In this document: positions 56,409 to 64,000 of the stretch, in pieces
How the letters are laid out: every line of letters begins with the position of its first letter
How positions within the stretch are numbered: position 1 is the stretch's first letter
DNA from: Paenibacillus sp. E222
GTDB taxonomy: Bacteria > Bacillota > Bacilli > Paenibacillales > Paenibacillaceae
Direction: 5' to 3'
Assembly: GCF_013401555.1 (NCBI RefSeq)
Contig: NZ_CP058552.1
Location: 5,580,001 to 5,644,000, forward strand
Length of the DNA: 64,000 nucleotides
Notes under the pieces: generated by a model
Told to the model about the DNA's origin: nothing
Databases searched by the model: none
The model's input: only the letters and a program-made list of their open reading frames with translations
Position numbers and translations under genes: made by a program

Positions 56409-57965
56409 TTAGAATACTTTCGTGGTCCACGACTCACAATTCCATGTCTCTGTAACCACATCACGATAGAATTCAGGTTCGTGAGAGATCAGCAGAATGC
56501 TGCCTTTGTAGGCTTTGAGTGCACGTTTCAACTCTTCCTTCGCATCAACGTCTAGATGGTTCGTCGGCTCATCGAGTACGAGCAGGTTCGTTTCGTTATT
56601 GATCAGTTTGCAGAGACGCACTTTGGCTTTCTCGCCACCGCTCAGTACCGCGACCTTGCTCTCAATATGCTTGGTAGTCAGTCCGCATTTTGCGAGTGCT
56701 GCACGCACTTCAAATTGGGTATAGGAAGGGAACTCCTGCCAGATCTCTTCGATACAGGTATTGTAATTCGCATCCTTCATCTCTTGTTGGAAATATCCAA
56801 TCTCCAGATGTTCACCCCGCTGAACGGTTCCTTCCAAAGCTGGAATCTCACCCAGAATGCTGCGCATCAGCGTTGTTTTACCGATACCGTTCGCACCAAC
56901 GAGGGCGATCTTCTGTCCACGCTCCATACGCAGATCCAGTGGTCTGGACAACGGTTCGTTGTATCCAATGACAAGACCTTTTGTTTCGAAAATGAGCTTG
57001 CCGGACGTTCTGGCATCACGGAAGTTAAACTGTGGTTTCGGTTTTTCCTTGGCGATTTCGATAACATCCATCTTGTCCAGCTTCTTCTGTCTGGACATCG
57101 CCATGTTGCGCGTAGCCACACTTGCCTTGTTCCGGGCCACGAAGTCCTTGAGATCGGCAATTTCCTGTTGTTGGCGCTTATACGCCGACTCCAGCTGCTG
57201 TTTTTTCATCTCATGGACTTCCTGGAAGTGACTATAATCGCCCACATAGCGGGTGAGATCCTGATTTTCCATGTGATAGATCAAGTTAATTACACTGTTC
57301 AGGAACGGGATATCATGCGAGATCAGAATAAAGGCATTCTCATATTCCTGCAAATAGCGTTTCAGCCATTCGATATGCAATTCATCCAGATAGTTCGTAG
57401 GCTCATCCAGGAGCAAAATATCCGGTTTTTCAAGCAGCAGCTTGGCGAGCAGTACCTTCGTACGTTGTCCACCACTAAGATCGTTTACGTCCTTATCCAG
57501 ACCAATATCGGTCAGACCCAGACCGCGTGCTGTCTCGTCGACTTTGGCATCGATCATATAGAAATCCTGGTTAGTCAGCGTATCCTGAATCGTACCTACG
57601 TCCTCCAGCAGCTGTTCCAATTCCTCTGGAGTTACATCGCCCATCTTGCCATACATATCATTCATTTCCTGTTCCATGTCGAACAAATACTGGAATGCTC
57701 CACGAAGAACATCACGAATGGATTGTCCCTTGCTGAGCACAGCGTGCTGATCCAAATATCCGACACGCATGCGTTTGGACCACTCCACTTTACCTTCATC
57801 GGGCTGGAGTTTACCCGTAATAATGTTCATGAAGGTGGATTTACCCTCACCATTGGCCCCGATCAGACCAATATGTTCGCCTTTCAGGAGGCGGAAAGAA
57901 ACGTTGTTAAAGATAGCACGGTCACCAAAACCGTGACTTAATTTTTCCACATTTAATATGCTCAT
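56409..57965 (-). CDS. ABC-F family ATPase (YkpA/YbiT-like)
   Basis: 518-residue soluble protein with two ABC domains and no membrane part. Walker A motifs are GANGEGKST and GANGIGKTT, signature motifs LSGGQRTKV and LSGGEKAKV, Walker B LLLDEPTNYLD and LVLDEPTNHLD. The inter-domain linker (about 240-310) is charged and helical with the usual KKQQLESAYKRQQQEI pattern. ABC-F proteins act on the ribosome in translation or antibiotic protection; the sequence resembles the housekeeping YkpA/YbiT branch. Monocistronic; promoter TTGAGT-18-TATAAT at 58004-58033. Confidence 0.92.
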   Translation of the reverse strand: MSILNVEKLSHGFGDRAIFNNVSFRLLKGEHIGLIGANGEGKSTFMNIITGKLQPDEGKVEWSKRMRVGYLDQHAVLSKGQSIRDVLRGAFQYLFDMEQEMNDMYGKMGDVTPEELEQLLEDVGTIQDTLTNQDFYMIDAKVDETARGLGLTDIGLDKDVNDLSGGQRTKVLLAKLLLEKPDILLLDEPTNYLDELHIEWLKRYLQEYENAFILISHDIPFLNSVINLIYHMENQDLTRYVGDYSHFQEVHEMKKQQLESAYKRQQQEIADLKDFVARNKASVATRNMAMSRQKKLDKMDVIEIAKEKPKPQFNFRDARTSGKLIFETKGLVIGYNEPLSRPLDLRMERGQKIALVGANGIGKTTLMRSILGEIPALEGTVQRGEHLEIGYFQQEMKDANYNTCIEEIWQEFPSYTQFEVRAALAKCGLTTKHIESKVAVLSGGEKAKVRLCKLINNETNLLVLDEPTNHLDVDAKEELKRALKAYKGSILLISHEPEFYRDVVTETWNCESWTTKVF

Positions 57966-58003
57966 TCATGACACCTTTTCTATATAGACTTAATTCTTTG
58001 TAT

Positions 58004-58033
58004 ATTATAAGCGTTATATCATGCACAACTCAA
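58004..58033 (-). promoter_or_regulatory. Promoter of the ABC-F gene
   Basis: Minus strand TTGAGT (58028-58033)-18-TATAAT (58004-58009), about 40 bp before the start codon. Confidence 0.65.
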
Positions 58034-58118
58034 CGCCATATTGTAAATTCACCACCATCTTTCGATGAAATGTCCTTCGTTTTGACCCCTGATCCTCTCA
58101 AACTGATATCAATGACAT

Positions 58119-58147
58119 TTGCCTTATAGGTATGGATGGGTTAAAAT
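58119..58147 (+). promoter_or_regulatory. Promoter of the SET-domain gene
   Basis: TTGCCT (58119-58124)-17-TAAAAT (58142-58147), about 65 bp before the ATG. Confidence 0.5.
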
Positions 58148-58210
58148 TTTTCCTTAAACGACTTACTACTATAAGAATGGAGCTCTCTTGGAGAGCATCA
58201 GGTGAAAATC

Positions 58211-58684
58211 ATGATTGAAGTGAAACAATCCAAATTGGGTAATGGTGAATTTAACCGCGGCGTATTTGCGACCGTAGACATTCCGAAAGGCCAGCTGATC
58301 CATCAGGCTCCGGTTGTCCCTTATCCCAATGAAGACCACGAACATGTTGAGAAAACAATTCTCGAAGATTACGTATTCGAATACGGAGCCAATCATACGG
58401 CTATCCTGCTGGGCTACGGCAGTTTGATCAATCATTCTTACGAGCCTAATGCCACCTATGACATCAACTTCGAAAACCACACCTTTGACTTCTATGCCTA
58501 TAAAGATATCAAAGCCGGTGAAGAAGTATTGATCAATTATAATGGCGAGGAAGATAACATGGACCCATTATGGTTCCTGGATGATTACGAGGAACGTATG
58601 CGTGAGCTGAACGAAACAAGTGATGGTGAAGAGGATGCTGATGACATCGAGTCTGGCTCCAAGAACACGGATTCAAGCAAATAA
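58211..58684 (+). CDS. SET-domain protein
   Basis: 157-residue protein made almost entirely of a SET fold, the domain of lysine methyltransferases. Motifs seen are GNGEFNRGVFATVDIPKG at the N-terminus, INHSYEPNATY (the NHS-type S-adenosylmethionine pocket, about 77-87) and EEVLINYNGEE (about 112-122). The post-SET cysteines of eukaryotic enzymes are absent, and the tail is acidic (DGEEDADDIE). The ATG at 58211 is preceded by AGGTGA; a GTG at 58202 is less likely. Monocistronic; no histone-like partner is adjacent, so the target is unknown. Confidence 0.88.
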   Translation: MIEVKQSKLGNGEFNRGVFATVDIPKGQLIHQAPVVPYPNEDHEHVEKTILEDYVFEYGANHTAILLGYGSLINHSYEPNATYDINFENHTFDFYAYKDIKAGEEVLINYNGEEDNMDPLWFLDDYEERMRELNETSDGEEDADDIESGSKNTDSSK

Positions 58685-58807
58685 ACAAGACTTCGATGAT
58701 AAGCTACAGCAGCAGTGCAGCATCATGTGAAAAAAAACTTAAATAAACCCCAACATAATCCGTTGTAGGCTTGATAAATTAACCTATGGCGCTGCCTAAT
58801 GCAAACG

Positions 58808-58848
58808 AAAACAAGCAAGCCCTCCACAAAGGAAGACTTGCTTGTTTT
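58808..58848. terminator. Bidirectional terminator
   Basis: AAAACAAGCAAG ... CTTGCTTGTTTT perfect 12-bp stem between the SET gene and the converging DUF1349 gene. Confidence 0.9.
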
Positions 58849-58889
58849 AGGTATGTTGTGGTAACGTCACATTCCCAACCAAACCCATC

Positions 58890-59498
58890 TTAATCGACAA
58901 TAGGTGGGTCAGTGTGCAAATCCTGATCCGGTTCAGTCAATTTCCATTTGGTAAACGCAACCTCAAACCCGGCACGCTTCGGTGAACAGAGAAACGGTCC
59001 TGCCTGTTTGTTCGTTGGATAAGCAAACCGAGCAACCCGAATTGTGCGCCAAGGATGCTCGTCCGTGCGGGCACGAATGACTACGGATTCGTCGTGGTAC
59101 GAAGCCCGAATGGTAACGATGCGACCACCCCACTCCGGTACAGGTGAGAGCGACCAATCGGAAAATCGATCCGTTACGACCGCCCCTACATGAGCCACGC
59201 CGTCATTTACTTCAACCCCCGCCTTGATCCATTGATCCTGGCCATGCCAAAGCATTAATCCTGCCTGATCATATAATTCCGTGAATGAACTCAGATCGAA
59301 CGATACTTCGATTGCCTTGGTTCCATCCCATGGAGCAAGCATGGCATGCCCATTCTGATGACAGAAACCATAGAAGGTCTTCTCCCAGAAGTCACTGCCC
59401 TCCTGTGCCTCCACAATCAGACGGTCACCTTCCGTTCGTGCCTGAACCGGCTCGGTGGTCCACTCGGCTTCATGAATCCGATGAAAATGAACTGACAT
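58890..59498 (-). CDS. DUF1349 domain protein (concanavalin-like fold)
   Basis: 202-residue cytoplasmic protein. The whole length fits DUF1349, a jelly-roll/concanavalin-type domain: FWEKTFYGFCHQNGHAML, AGLMLWHGQDQWIKAGVEV and WSLSPVPEWGG segments. Related proteins occur beside sugar metabolism genes and probably bind carbohydrate. GGAAGG precedes the ATG. The upstream region (59499-59759) contains a copy of the intergenic repeat. No signal peptide. Confidence 0.87.
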   Translation of the reverse strand: MSVHFHRIHEAEWTTEPVQARTEGDRLIVEAQEGSDFWEKTFYGFCHQNGHAMLAPWDGTKAIEVSFDLSSFTELYDQAGLMLWHGQDQWIKAGVEVNDGVAHVGAVVTDRFSDWSLSPVPEWGGRIVTIRASYHDESVVIRARTDEHPWRTIRVARFAYPTNKQAGPFLCSPKRAGFEVAFTKWKLTEPDQDLHTDPPIVD

Positions 59499-59541
59499 GA
59501 TTCTTCCCTTCCTTCCACATTCACGTCTTGTAACCTCGTTA

Positions 59542-59733
59542 CTATATAAAATGAACTGAAGACTATAACACTCTGATACTTCAATTGCAGAACCATCTTC
59601 CGATCGCTGTTATCCCCAGATTTTTTTGATCCATTTTCAAATGGAAAAATCCGGGGATAAAGGCGAACGCTCCGCTTCTTCAGATTGGTTCAGCACTTTC
59701 CGTTTCGTGTAATCTTCTTTTTACTTTATATAG
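59542..59733. repeat. Intergenic inverted-repeat element, copy 3
   Basis: 192-bp element with ends CTATATAAA (59542-59550) and TTTATATAG (59725-59733), followed inward by GAAGA/TCTTC pairing. The core is CGATCGCTGTTATCCCCAG, an inner stem CCATTT/AAATGG (CCCTTT/AAAGGG in the other copies) and GGGGATAAAGGCGAACGC. It fills most of the gap between the flavoprotein and DUF1349 genes. Confidence 0.8.
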
Positions 59734-59759
59734 ACACAAATTACAACACATGAGTTCAT

Positions 59760-61103
59760 CTAGAATAAAGAGCCCATATCCGATGCGGCTGTAGGATATG
59801 CAAAATTCATGGTGTTTAGCTGATCGGTCGTCAAATCGAACTGAATAGCCATGGCGAAGAGGTTAATCAGTTCTTCTGTTTTGCCACCCAATACATGAGC
59901 ACCCAGGATACGCCCTGTTGCCTTGTCGATTACGACTTTGGCCATGGCAAATTTTTCATTCGTACGTTTATAAGTATACCATTTTGACATGTCATTTACC
60001 TTCACCTCGAAACCCTCTTTTTTGGCCTGCTCCACAGTAAGACCTACAGACCCCAGGGATGGCACGGTAAATACAATCGAAGGCATTACTTTATAATTAG
60101 GTTTGTTATGATTGCCTTCAAGCAGATTCAAGGATACTGCGCGTGATTCCTGGCCTGCGAGCGGAGTCAACGGAAGCCCTTCCGTTGCGGTAACATCGCC
60201 CGCCGCATAGACTCTTGGATTGCTTTCGCTTTGCAAGTACTCATTAACGGAGATGCCTTTTTTCGTATAGCTGACATTTCCCTTCTCCAGTTCAAGCCCA
60301 TCTACATTCGGAATACGCCCTGCACCATGAACGACAAGTCCACACTGCCATTGATGATCAGCCCCATTGCGGGTTCCGCTAACCACATACGAATTTCCCT
60401 GCTGACGAATCGCCTTCACTTCCGCATTCAAGTGCACGTGAATGCCTACCTCTTCGGATTTTTGCAGCAGTAGATCCACCAGCTGTGAATCAAACTGCTC
60501 CAGCGGCTTTTCCCCTCGATGAATAATATGAACTTCCGTACCAGCTCTGGCCGCAATATGGGCAAATTCAAAAGCAATGTAACCTCCACCCACCAGAACC
60601 AATTTATCCGGCAGCTGTTCCAGATCAAGAAAATCATCGCTGTATCTCAGATGCTCTGCCCCATCAATAGGAAGTGGCGCCGGACGCGCCCCTGTTGCGA
60701 TTAGAATATGTTTCCCCTGCAGCACTTCGTCCCCTACACGAATGTGATCTTCGTCGACGAAAGAAGCCTTGCCATGAAAGGTGTCCATCCCGGCCTGCTT
60801 GAACTTATCCTCGCTTGCTCTCGGAATACTCTCCGTAAACGTTCGCTTGAACGCCATAAGATCCGACCACTGAATAGAGGCGTTACCTTCCACTCCTTTG
60901 CCCTTCATTCGTTCATTCCAGTCGATAAGTTCAGCCGCTCCTGCAAGTACTTTTTTGGGATCACAGCCCCGCAACGCACAGGTTCCACCAAACTCTCGTT
61001 CATCAATCACGGCAATGTTCCATCCGGCTTCGGCGCAGCGGGATAGTACAGAGCTTGCAGCGCTCCCGGTTCCAATCGCGATCAGATCATAAGGTTGTGT
61101 CAT
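59760..61103 (-). CDS. Glutathione-reductase-like FAD disulfide oxidoreductase
   Basis: 447-residue class I pyridine nucleotide-disulfide oxidoreductase. FAD motif IGTGSAASSVLSRCAEAGW (about 10-28), redox cysteines in GGTCALRGCDPKK (C42, C47), NAD(P) motif LVGGGYIAFEF (about 170), second FAD motif YAAGDVTA (about 300) and a dimerisation domain ending NFAYPTAASDMGSLF. The C-x4-C spacing is the glutathione reductase/dihydrolipoamide dehydrogenase type. The usual C-terminal HP pair is replaced by FAYPTA, so the acceptor may differ from glutathione or lipoamide; a bacillithiol- or other low-molecular-weight thiol role is a guess. Shine-Dalgarno GAGGAGG precedes the ATG. Confidence 0.88.
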   Translation of the reverse strand: MTQPYDLIAIGTGSAASSVLSRCAEAGWNIAVIDEREFGGTCALRGCDPKKVLAGAAELIDWNERMKGKGVEGNASIQWSDLMAFKRTFTESIPRASEDKFKQAGMDTFHGKASFVDEDHIRVGDEVLQGKHILIATGARPAPLPIDGAEHLRYSDDFLDLEQLPDKLVLVGGGYIAFEFAHIAARAGTEVHIIHRGEKPLEQFDSQLVDLLLQKSEEVGIHVHLNAEVKAIRQQGNSYVVSGTRNGADHQWQCGLVVHGAGRIPNVDGLELEKGNVSYTKKGISVNEYLQSESNPRVYAAGDVTATEGLPLTPLAGQESRAVSLNLLEGNHNKPNYKVMPSIVFTVPSLGSVGLTVEQAKKEGFEVKVNDMSKWYTYKRTNEKFAMAKVVIDKATGRILGAHVLGGKTEELINLFAMAIQFDLTTDQLNTMNFAYPTAASDMGSLF

Positions 61104-61142
61104 GGTAGTTCCTCCTCTTCATGTATAACCGTGAATATCAAG

Positions 61143-62657
61143 CTATAGTAACCCTGCTTTTTGCAAATAATCTGTTGCCACTTGTTCTGGACTGGCTCCA
61201 TTAACGTTCACTTCGTAATTCATTTGGCGCATCTCATCATCCGTGATCCGACCTGCAAGTTGATTCAGCACCTCCACCAGCTGCGGATATTGGTCTGCCG
61301 TTTCTTTGCGGAGCATCGGTGCTCCCTGATATGGCGGGAACAATTCCTGATCATCCTCCAGCACAACGAGTTTATACTGTCTCAGTTCACTGTCTGTGGA
61401 GTAAGCATCCAGCAAATTAATATCTCCACGCTGAACGGCTGAATAACGCAGTTTCGGTTCCATTGTGGCTACGTTCGGGAATTTGATGCCATATTTCTTC
61501 TGAATTCCAACATATCCGTCTTCCCGATCAGAGAATTCCAGTGTGAATCCTGCCTTGATCTGCTGCTGTACCGCCTTGAGATCGGATATCGTCTTCAGAT
61601 TATACTGATCGGCAACCTTCTGAGGCACGGCCAACGTATACGTATTGTTGTAATCCATCGGGTTCAGAAGAACCATATTGAATTGGCTCAACATCCCGTC
61701 TCTTGCTTGTTCATACACTTCTGTGCGATCAGTGCTAACTGCGGTTTCCTTCATAAATTCAGAGATGGCGGTACCCGTAAACTCTGGATAAATATCAATA
61801 TCACCTGATTTCAGTGCATTGAACAGAAATGTGGTTTTTCCCAATCCTGGTTTCAATTCAACCTTCAGATCGGTATCTTTTTCAATCAGCAATTTGTACA
61901 TATTAATCAGAATCTCCGGTTCGGCACCCAGCTTGCCGGCAATAACCAGATCTTTCTGCCCTCCACGGGAGAGCCAAGGAATCGTGATTACCAGAATGGC
62001 AACCAGAGCGAGTGTTCCAAGAGTAACCAGCGTTTTCTTGAACGATAAACGTTGGAACTGGCGGAGCAGCACATCAAACAAAATGGCAAGCAATGCGGCC
62101 GGGATGGCTCCCAGAATAATCAATGCAGTATCATTTCGATCGATACCAAGCAAAATGAGTTCACCCAGACCCCCTGCACCAATCAGGGCAGCAAGTGTTG
62201 CTGTACCTACAATCAGAACCATTGCGGTACGAATCCCTGCCATAATGACAGGCATCGCGAGTGGCAGCTCCACTTTGGTCAGACGTTGACGACTGTTCAT
62301 GCCCATTGCATTCGCTGCCTCGACCATGGAAGGATCAACTTCGGATATGCCTGTGTACGTGTTGCGAAGTACGGGAAGCAGGGCATACACGACAAGTGCA
62401 ATAATCGCAGGAAGTGTACCAATGCCGAATAACGGAATGAGCAATCCGAGAAGGGCCAGGGAAGGGATCGTTTGCAATACGGCTGTAACCCCAATAATCG
62501 GCTCAGCCACTCTTGGCTTACGTGTCAGGTAGATGCCAAGCGGGATCGCGATCAGAACGGCAAAGAACAACGCGATAAATGAGATTTGAATATGCTCAAG
62601 CAGGGCAGATAATAACTGTCCATTGCGCTCGCTGAACACTTCCGTAAATCTACTCAT
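61143..62657 (-). CDS. OpuC-type osmolyte ABC transporter, fused permease and binding protein
   Basis: 504 residues. The N-terminal permease part (about 1-215) has five to six membrane segments and the EAA-like loop [24 protein letters not shown]. After a transmembrane tether the substrate-binding domain (about 230-504) reads [22 protein letters not shown] and contains the aromatic-rich [11 protein letters not shown] of glycine betaine/choline/carnitine receptors. The start is ATG at 62657, overlapping the stop of the ATPase gene by eight bases. The binding protein is therefore tied to the pore. Substrate (betaine, choline or carnitine) not resolved. Confidence 0.92.
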   Translation of the reverse strand: MSRFTEVFSERNGQLLSALLEHIQISFIALFFAVLIAIPLGIYLTRKPRVAEPIIGVTAVLQTIPSLALLGLLIPLFGIGTLPAIIALVVYALLPVLRNTYTGISEVDPSMVEAANAMGMNSRQRLTKVELPLAMPVIMAGIRTAMVLIVGTATLAALIGAGGLGELILLGIDRNDTALIILGAIPAALLAILFDVLLRQFQRLSFKKTLVTLGTLALVAILVITIPWLSRGGQKDLVIAGKLGAEPEILINMYKLLIEKDTDLKVELKPGLGKTTFLFNALKSGDIDIYPEFTGTAISEFMKETAVSTDRTEVYEQARDGMLSQFNMVLLNPMDYNNTYTLAVPQKVADQYNLKTISDLKAVQQQIKAGFTLEFSDREDGYVGIQKKYGIKFPNVATMEPKLRYSAVQRGDINLLDAYSTDSELRQYKLVVLEDDQELFPPYQGAPMLRKETADQYPQLVEVLNQLAGRITDDEMRQMNYEVNVNGASPEQVATDYLQKAGLL

Positions 62658-63693
62658 GTCCCTCACCTCGTTCCTGCAACTGCCCGGACCAGTACCGGAT
62701 CAGATCGGCTCGACTGACTTCCCCTATAATCTGGCGGTCTCTCTCAACCAGTAAATGGTCATGGGCAGACATGATCTCCACAAAATCCGGCAGCGTAATC
62801 GATACGGGAACAGCCGTTTTGGCTGACTTCGGAACATGCCCGGGTGAGAGCGGTGACATGATCGTTTCAAGATCAAATTTTGAAGACAGTCGTTCTTTTT
62901 CGCCGGATACCTTTTGTATTTCATACATTGGGGCGCCCCCACCAGATTCAGGCTGCAAACTCCTCTCCGGAGCTGAACTACCAACAAAGTCACGTACAAA
63001 TTCATTCGCTGGCTGGTGGATTAGTTCTTCCGGGGTGCCTACCTGTAACACTTGCCCATCCTTCATGATGCAGATACGATCCCCCAGCTTCATCGCTTCC
63101 TGAATATCATGAGTAACAAACACAATCGTCTTCTTCATCTGACGCTGAATGTCCAGAATATCATCCTGTAACTTCTCGCGGCTTATCGGGTCAAGTGCAC
63201 TGAATGGTTCATCCATCAGTACAATTTCGGGATCGGCAGCGAGTGCACGCAATACACCGATTCTCTGTTGTTGTCCACCAGATAGCTCAGCAGGCTTCCG
63301 ATCACTGTATGTGGTACCTTTCAGTCCGACCATGTCCAGCAAAGTATGTACGCGCTCCTTGATTTGCTCTGACTTCCACTTTCGGAGTTCAGGAACAACC
63401 GCAATATTTTCGGCAATCGTCATATGTGGGAACAGTGCAATCTGTTGCAGCACATAACCGATATTCCAGCGCAATTCATGAATGTTATATTCATCGATAG
63501 GTCGTTCGTTAATTCGTACGGTCCCATCTGAACGCTCGATCAGGCGATTGATCATTTTGAGCATTGTAGTTTTGCCGCAACCGCTCGGACCAATCATGAC
63601 GAACAGCTCTCCCTTATTAATATTGAGATTAACCTGACGCAGAGCATGGGTTCCATCAGGGTATTGCTTGGATACATTTTCGAACTGAATCAT
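62650..63693 (-). CDS. opuCA: Osmolyte ABC transporter ATP-binding protein
   Basis: 347 residues. ABC ATPase with Walker [11 protein letters not shown]-loop [12 protein letters not shown], signature [10 protein letters not shown], Walker [12 protein letters not shown] and the switch histidine VTHDIQEA. The C-terminal 100 residues resemble a CBS-like regulatory region ([22 protein letters not shown]) reduced compared with the usual double CBS. GGAGAG precedes the ATG. First gene of the two-gene operon, translationally coupled to the fused permease/binding protein. Confidence 0.92.
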   Translation of the reverse strand: MIQFENVSKQYPDGTHALRQVNLNINKGELFVMIGPSGCGKTTMLKMINRLIERSDGTVRINERPIDEYNIHELRWNIGYVLQQIALFPHMTIAENIAVVPELRKWKSEQIKERVHTLLDMVGLKGTTYSDRKPAELSGGQQQRIGVLRALAADPEIVLMDEPFSALDPISREKLQDDILDIQRQMKKTIVFVTHDIQEAMKLGDRICIMKDGQVLQVGTPEELIHQPANEFVRDFVGSSAPERSLQPESGGGAPMYEIQKVSGEKERLSSKFDLETIMSPLSPGHVPKSAKTAVPVSITLPDFVEIMSAHDHLLVERDRQIIGEVSRADLIRYWSGQLQERGEGHE

Positions 63694-64000
63694 CCGCTCT
63701 CTTCTCTCCTTTTATCAAACAATCATTCTCATCTATTTCCCCAAAAGCGTACACATATAATCACCGTGCTGAGTGGGGTATTGTTGTTTCAGTAGAAATT
63801 GGAATACGAACGGGTTCCTCCAAAGGTTGAACAATCAGCAAAAAAGACGGGCCTTCCGGCACCGTCTTCTTATTATTCAGCAGAATTTGCTTCCAATATT
63901 TTTATAATAATTCTTCTATGATTCCCCTCATTGCATATGCACAGCTCATATCATTACGGGGCCGGAAACCCTGTAAGTTGCTGGCATGTTCAGTCGTTTA
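63694..64000. other. Right-edge intergenic region
   Basis: Contains the upstream region of the osmolyte operon and a terminator at 63841-63869. A minus-strand frame of 17 codons runs in from the right edge and stops at 63946; it may be the end of a gene outside the window but is too short to call. Confidence 0.4.
63841..63869 (-). terminator. Terminator of an off-window minus-strand gene
   Basis: AAGACGG ... CCGTCTT stem with inner GCC/GGC and a UUUUU run on the minus strand. Confidence 0.75.

Noticed and set aside
56556..57941. 461-codon plus-strand frame
   Set aside because: Antisense shadow of the ABC-F gene; its product has no family pattern.
63946..64000. Partial coding sequence at the right edge, minus strand
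   Set aside because: Only 17 codons are visible; a terminator at 63841 fits a gene end, but the evidence is too thin to call a product.

Overview
The window reads as chromosomal DNA of a Paenibacillus-type Bacillota. The evidence is the large TTG-started S-layer (SLH) proteins packed with fibronectin type III domains, secreted beta-glycanases, LicT/RAT antitermination, a T-box leader, CcpA-type cre sites and the fused rhamnulose-1-phosphate aldolase/dehydrogenase. The genus is an inference from gene content and style; no rRNA or other marker is present. I saw no tRNA, rRNA, CRISPR array, prophage or transposase gene.

Left part (1-12.4 kb): carbohydrate uptake and degradation. A LicT antiterminator, a GH1 phospho-beta-glucosidase and the leader of a further gene beyond the left edge each have a promoter and an RAT or RAT-like antiterminator; for licT and the GH1 gene the overlapping terminator is visible. 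An amidohydrolase and a secreted GH5-X2-CBM46 endoglucanase follow, then two unrecognised small proteins, then a sucrose module (LacI repressor, GH32 sucrose-6-phosphate hydrolase, sucrose PTS IIBCA) with two GGAACCGGTTCC-type operators and a cre. At 12.5-14 kb a T-box leader with a UUC (Phe) specifier precedes chorismate mutase/DAHP synthase.

Middle (14-33 kb): an RNase J, a rhamnose pair (rhaEW-rhaA), a secreted GH5 mannanase, a TreR repressor without its usual tre genes, a roughly 2,519-residue SLH/FN3 surface protein with a strong terminator-like hairpin in its leader, an esterase-SDR pair, a membrane cupredoxin, and a DMT/EamA transporter behind a variant purine-type riboswitch arranged as an ON switch.

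33-42 kb: a tight three-gene cassette (TerB-N/TerB-C protein, BrxD-like ATPase, Lhr-like helicase) that looks like a stand-alone Ter/BREX-related DNA-processing or defence module. Next to it is a heme oxygenase-bacteriophytochrome pair whose output GGDEF domain is degenerate.

42-64 kb: Nif3-like protein, a DMT/Crp/DMT operon, YebC-family protein, cysJI sulfite reductase, an HxlR/flavodoxin-fold oxidoreductase pair, a second SLH protein carrying a GH43-like catalytic domain under LacI-type and cre sites, an ABC-F ATPase, a small SET-domain protein, a DUF1349 protein, a glutathione-reductase-like flavoprotein, and an OpuC-type osmolyte ABC transporter with permease and binding protein fused.

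The window also holds three copies of an intergenic 186-230 bp inverted-repeat element (2756-2985, 11035-11220, 59542-59733). They share a core, but their outer arms and apical stem differ from copy to copy while staying self-complementary. Two copies sit inside the leaders of sugar operons.
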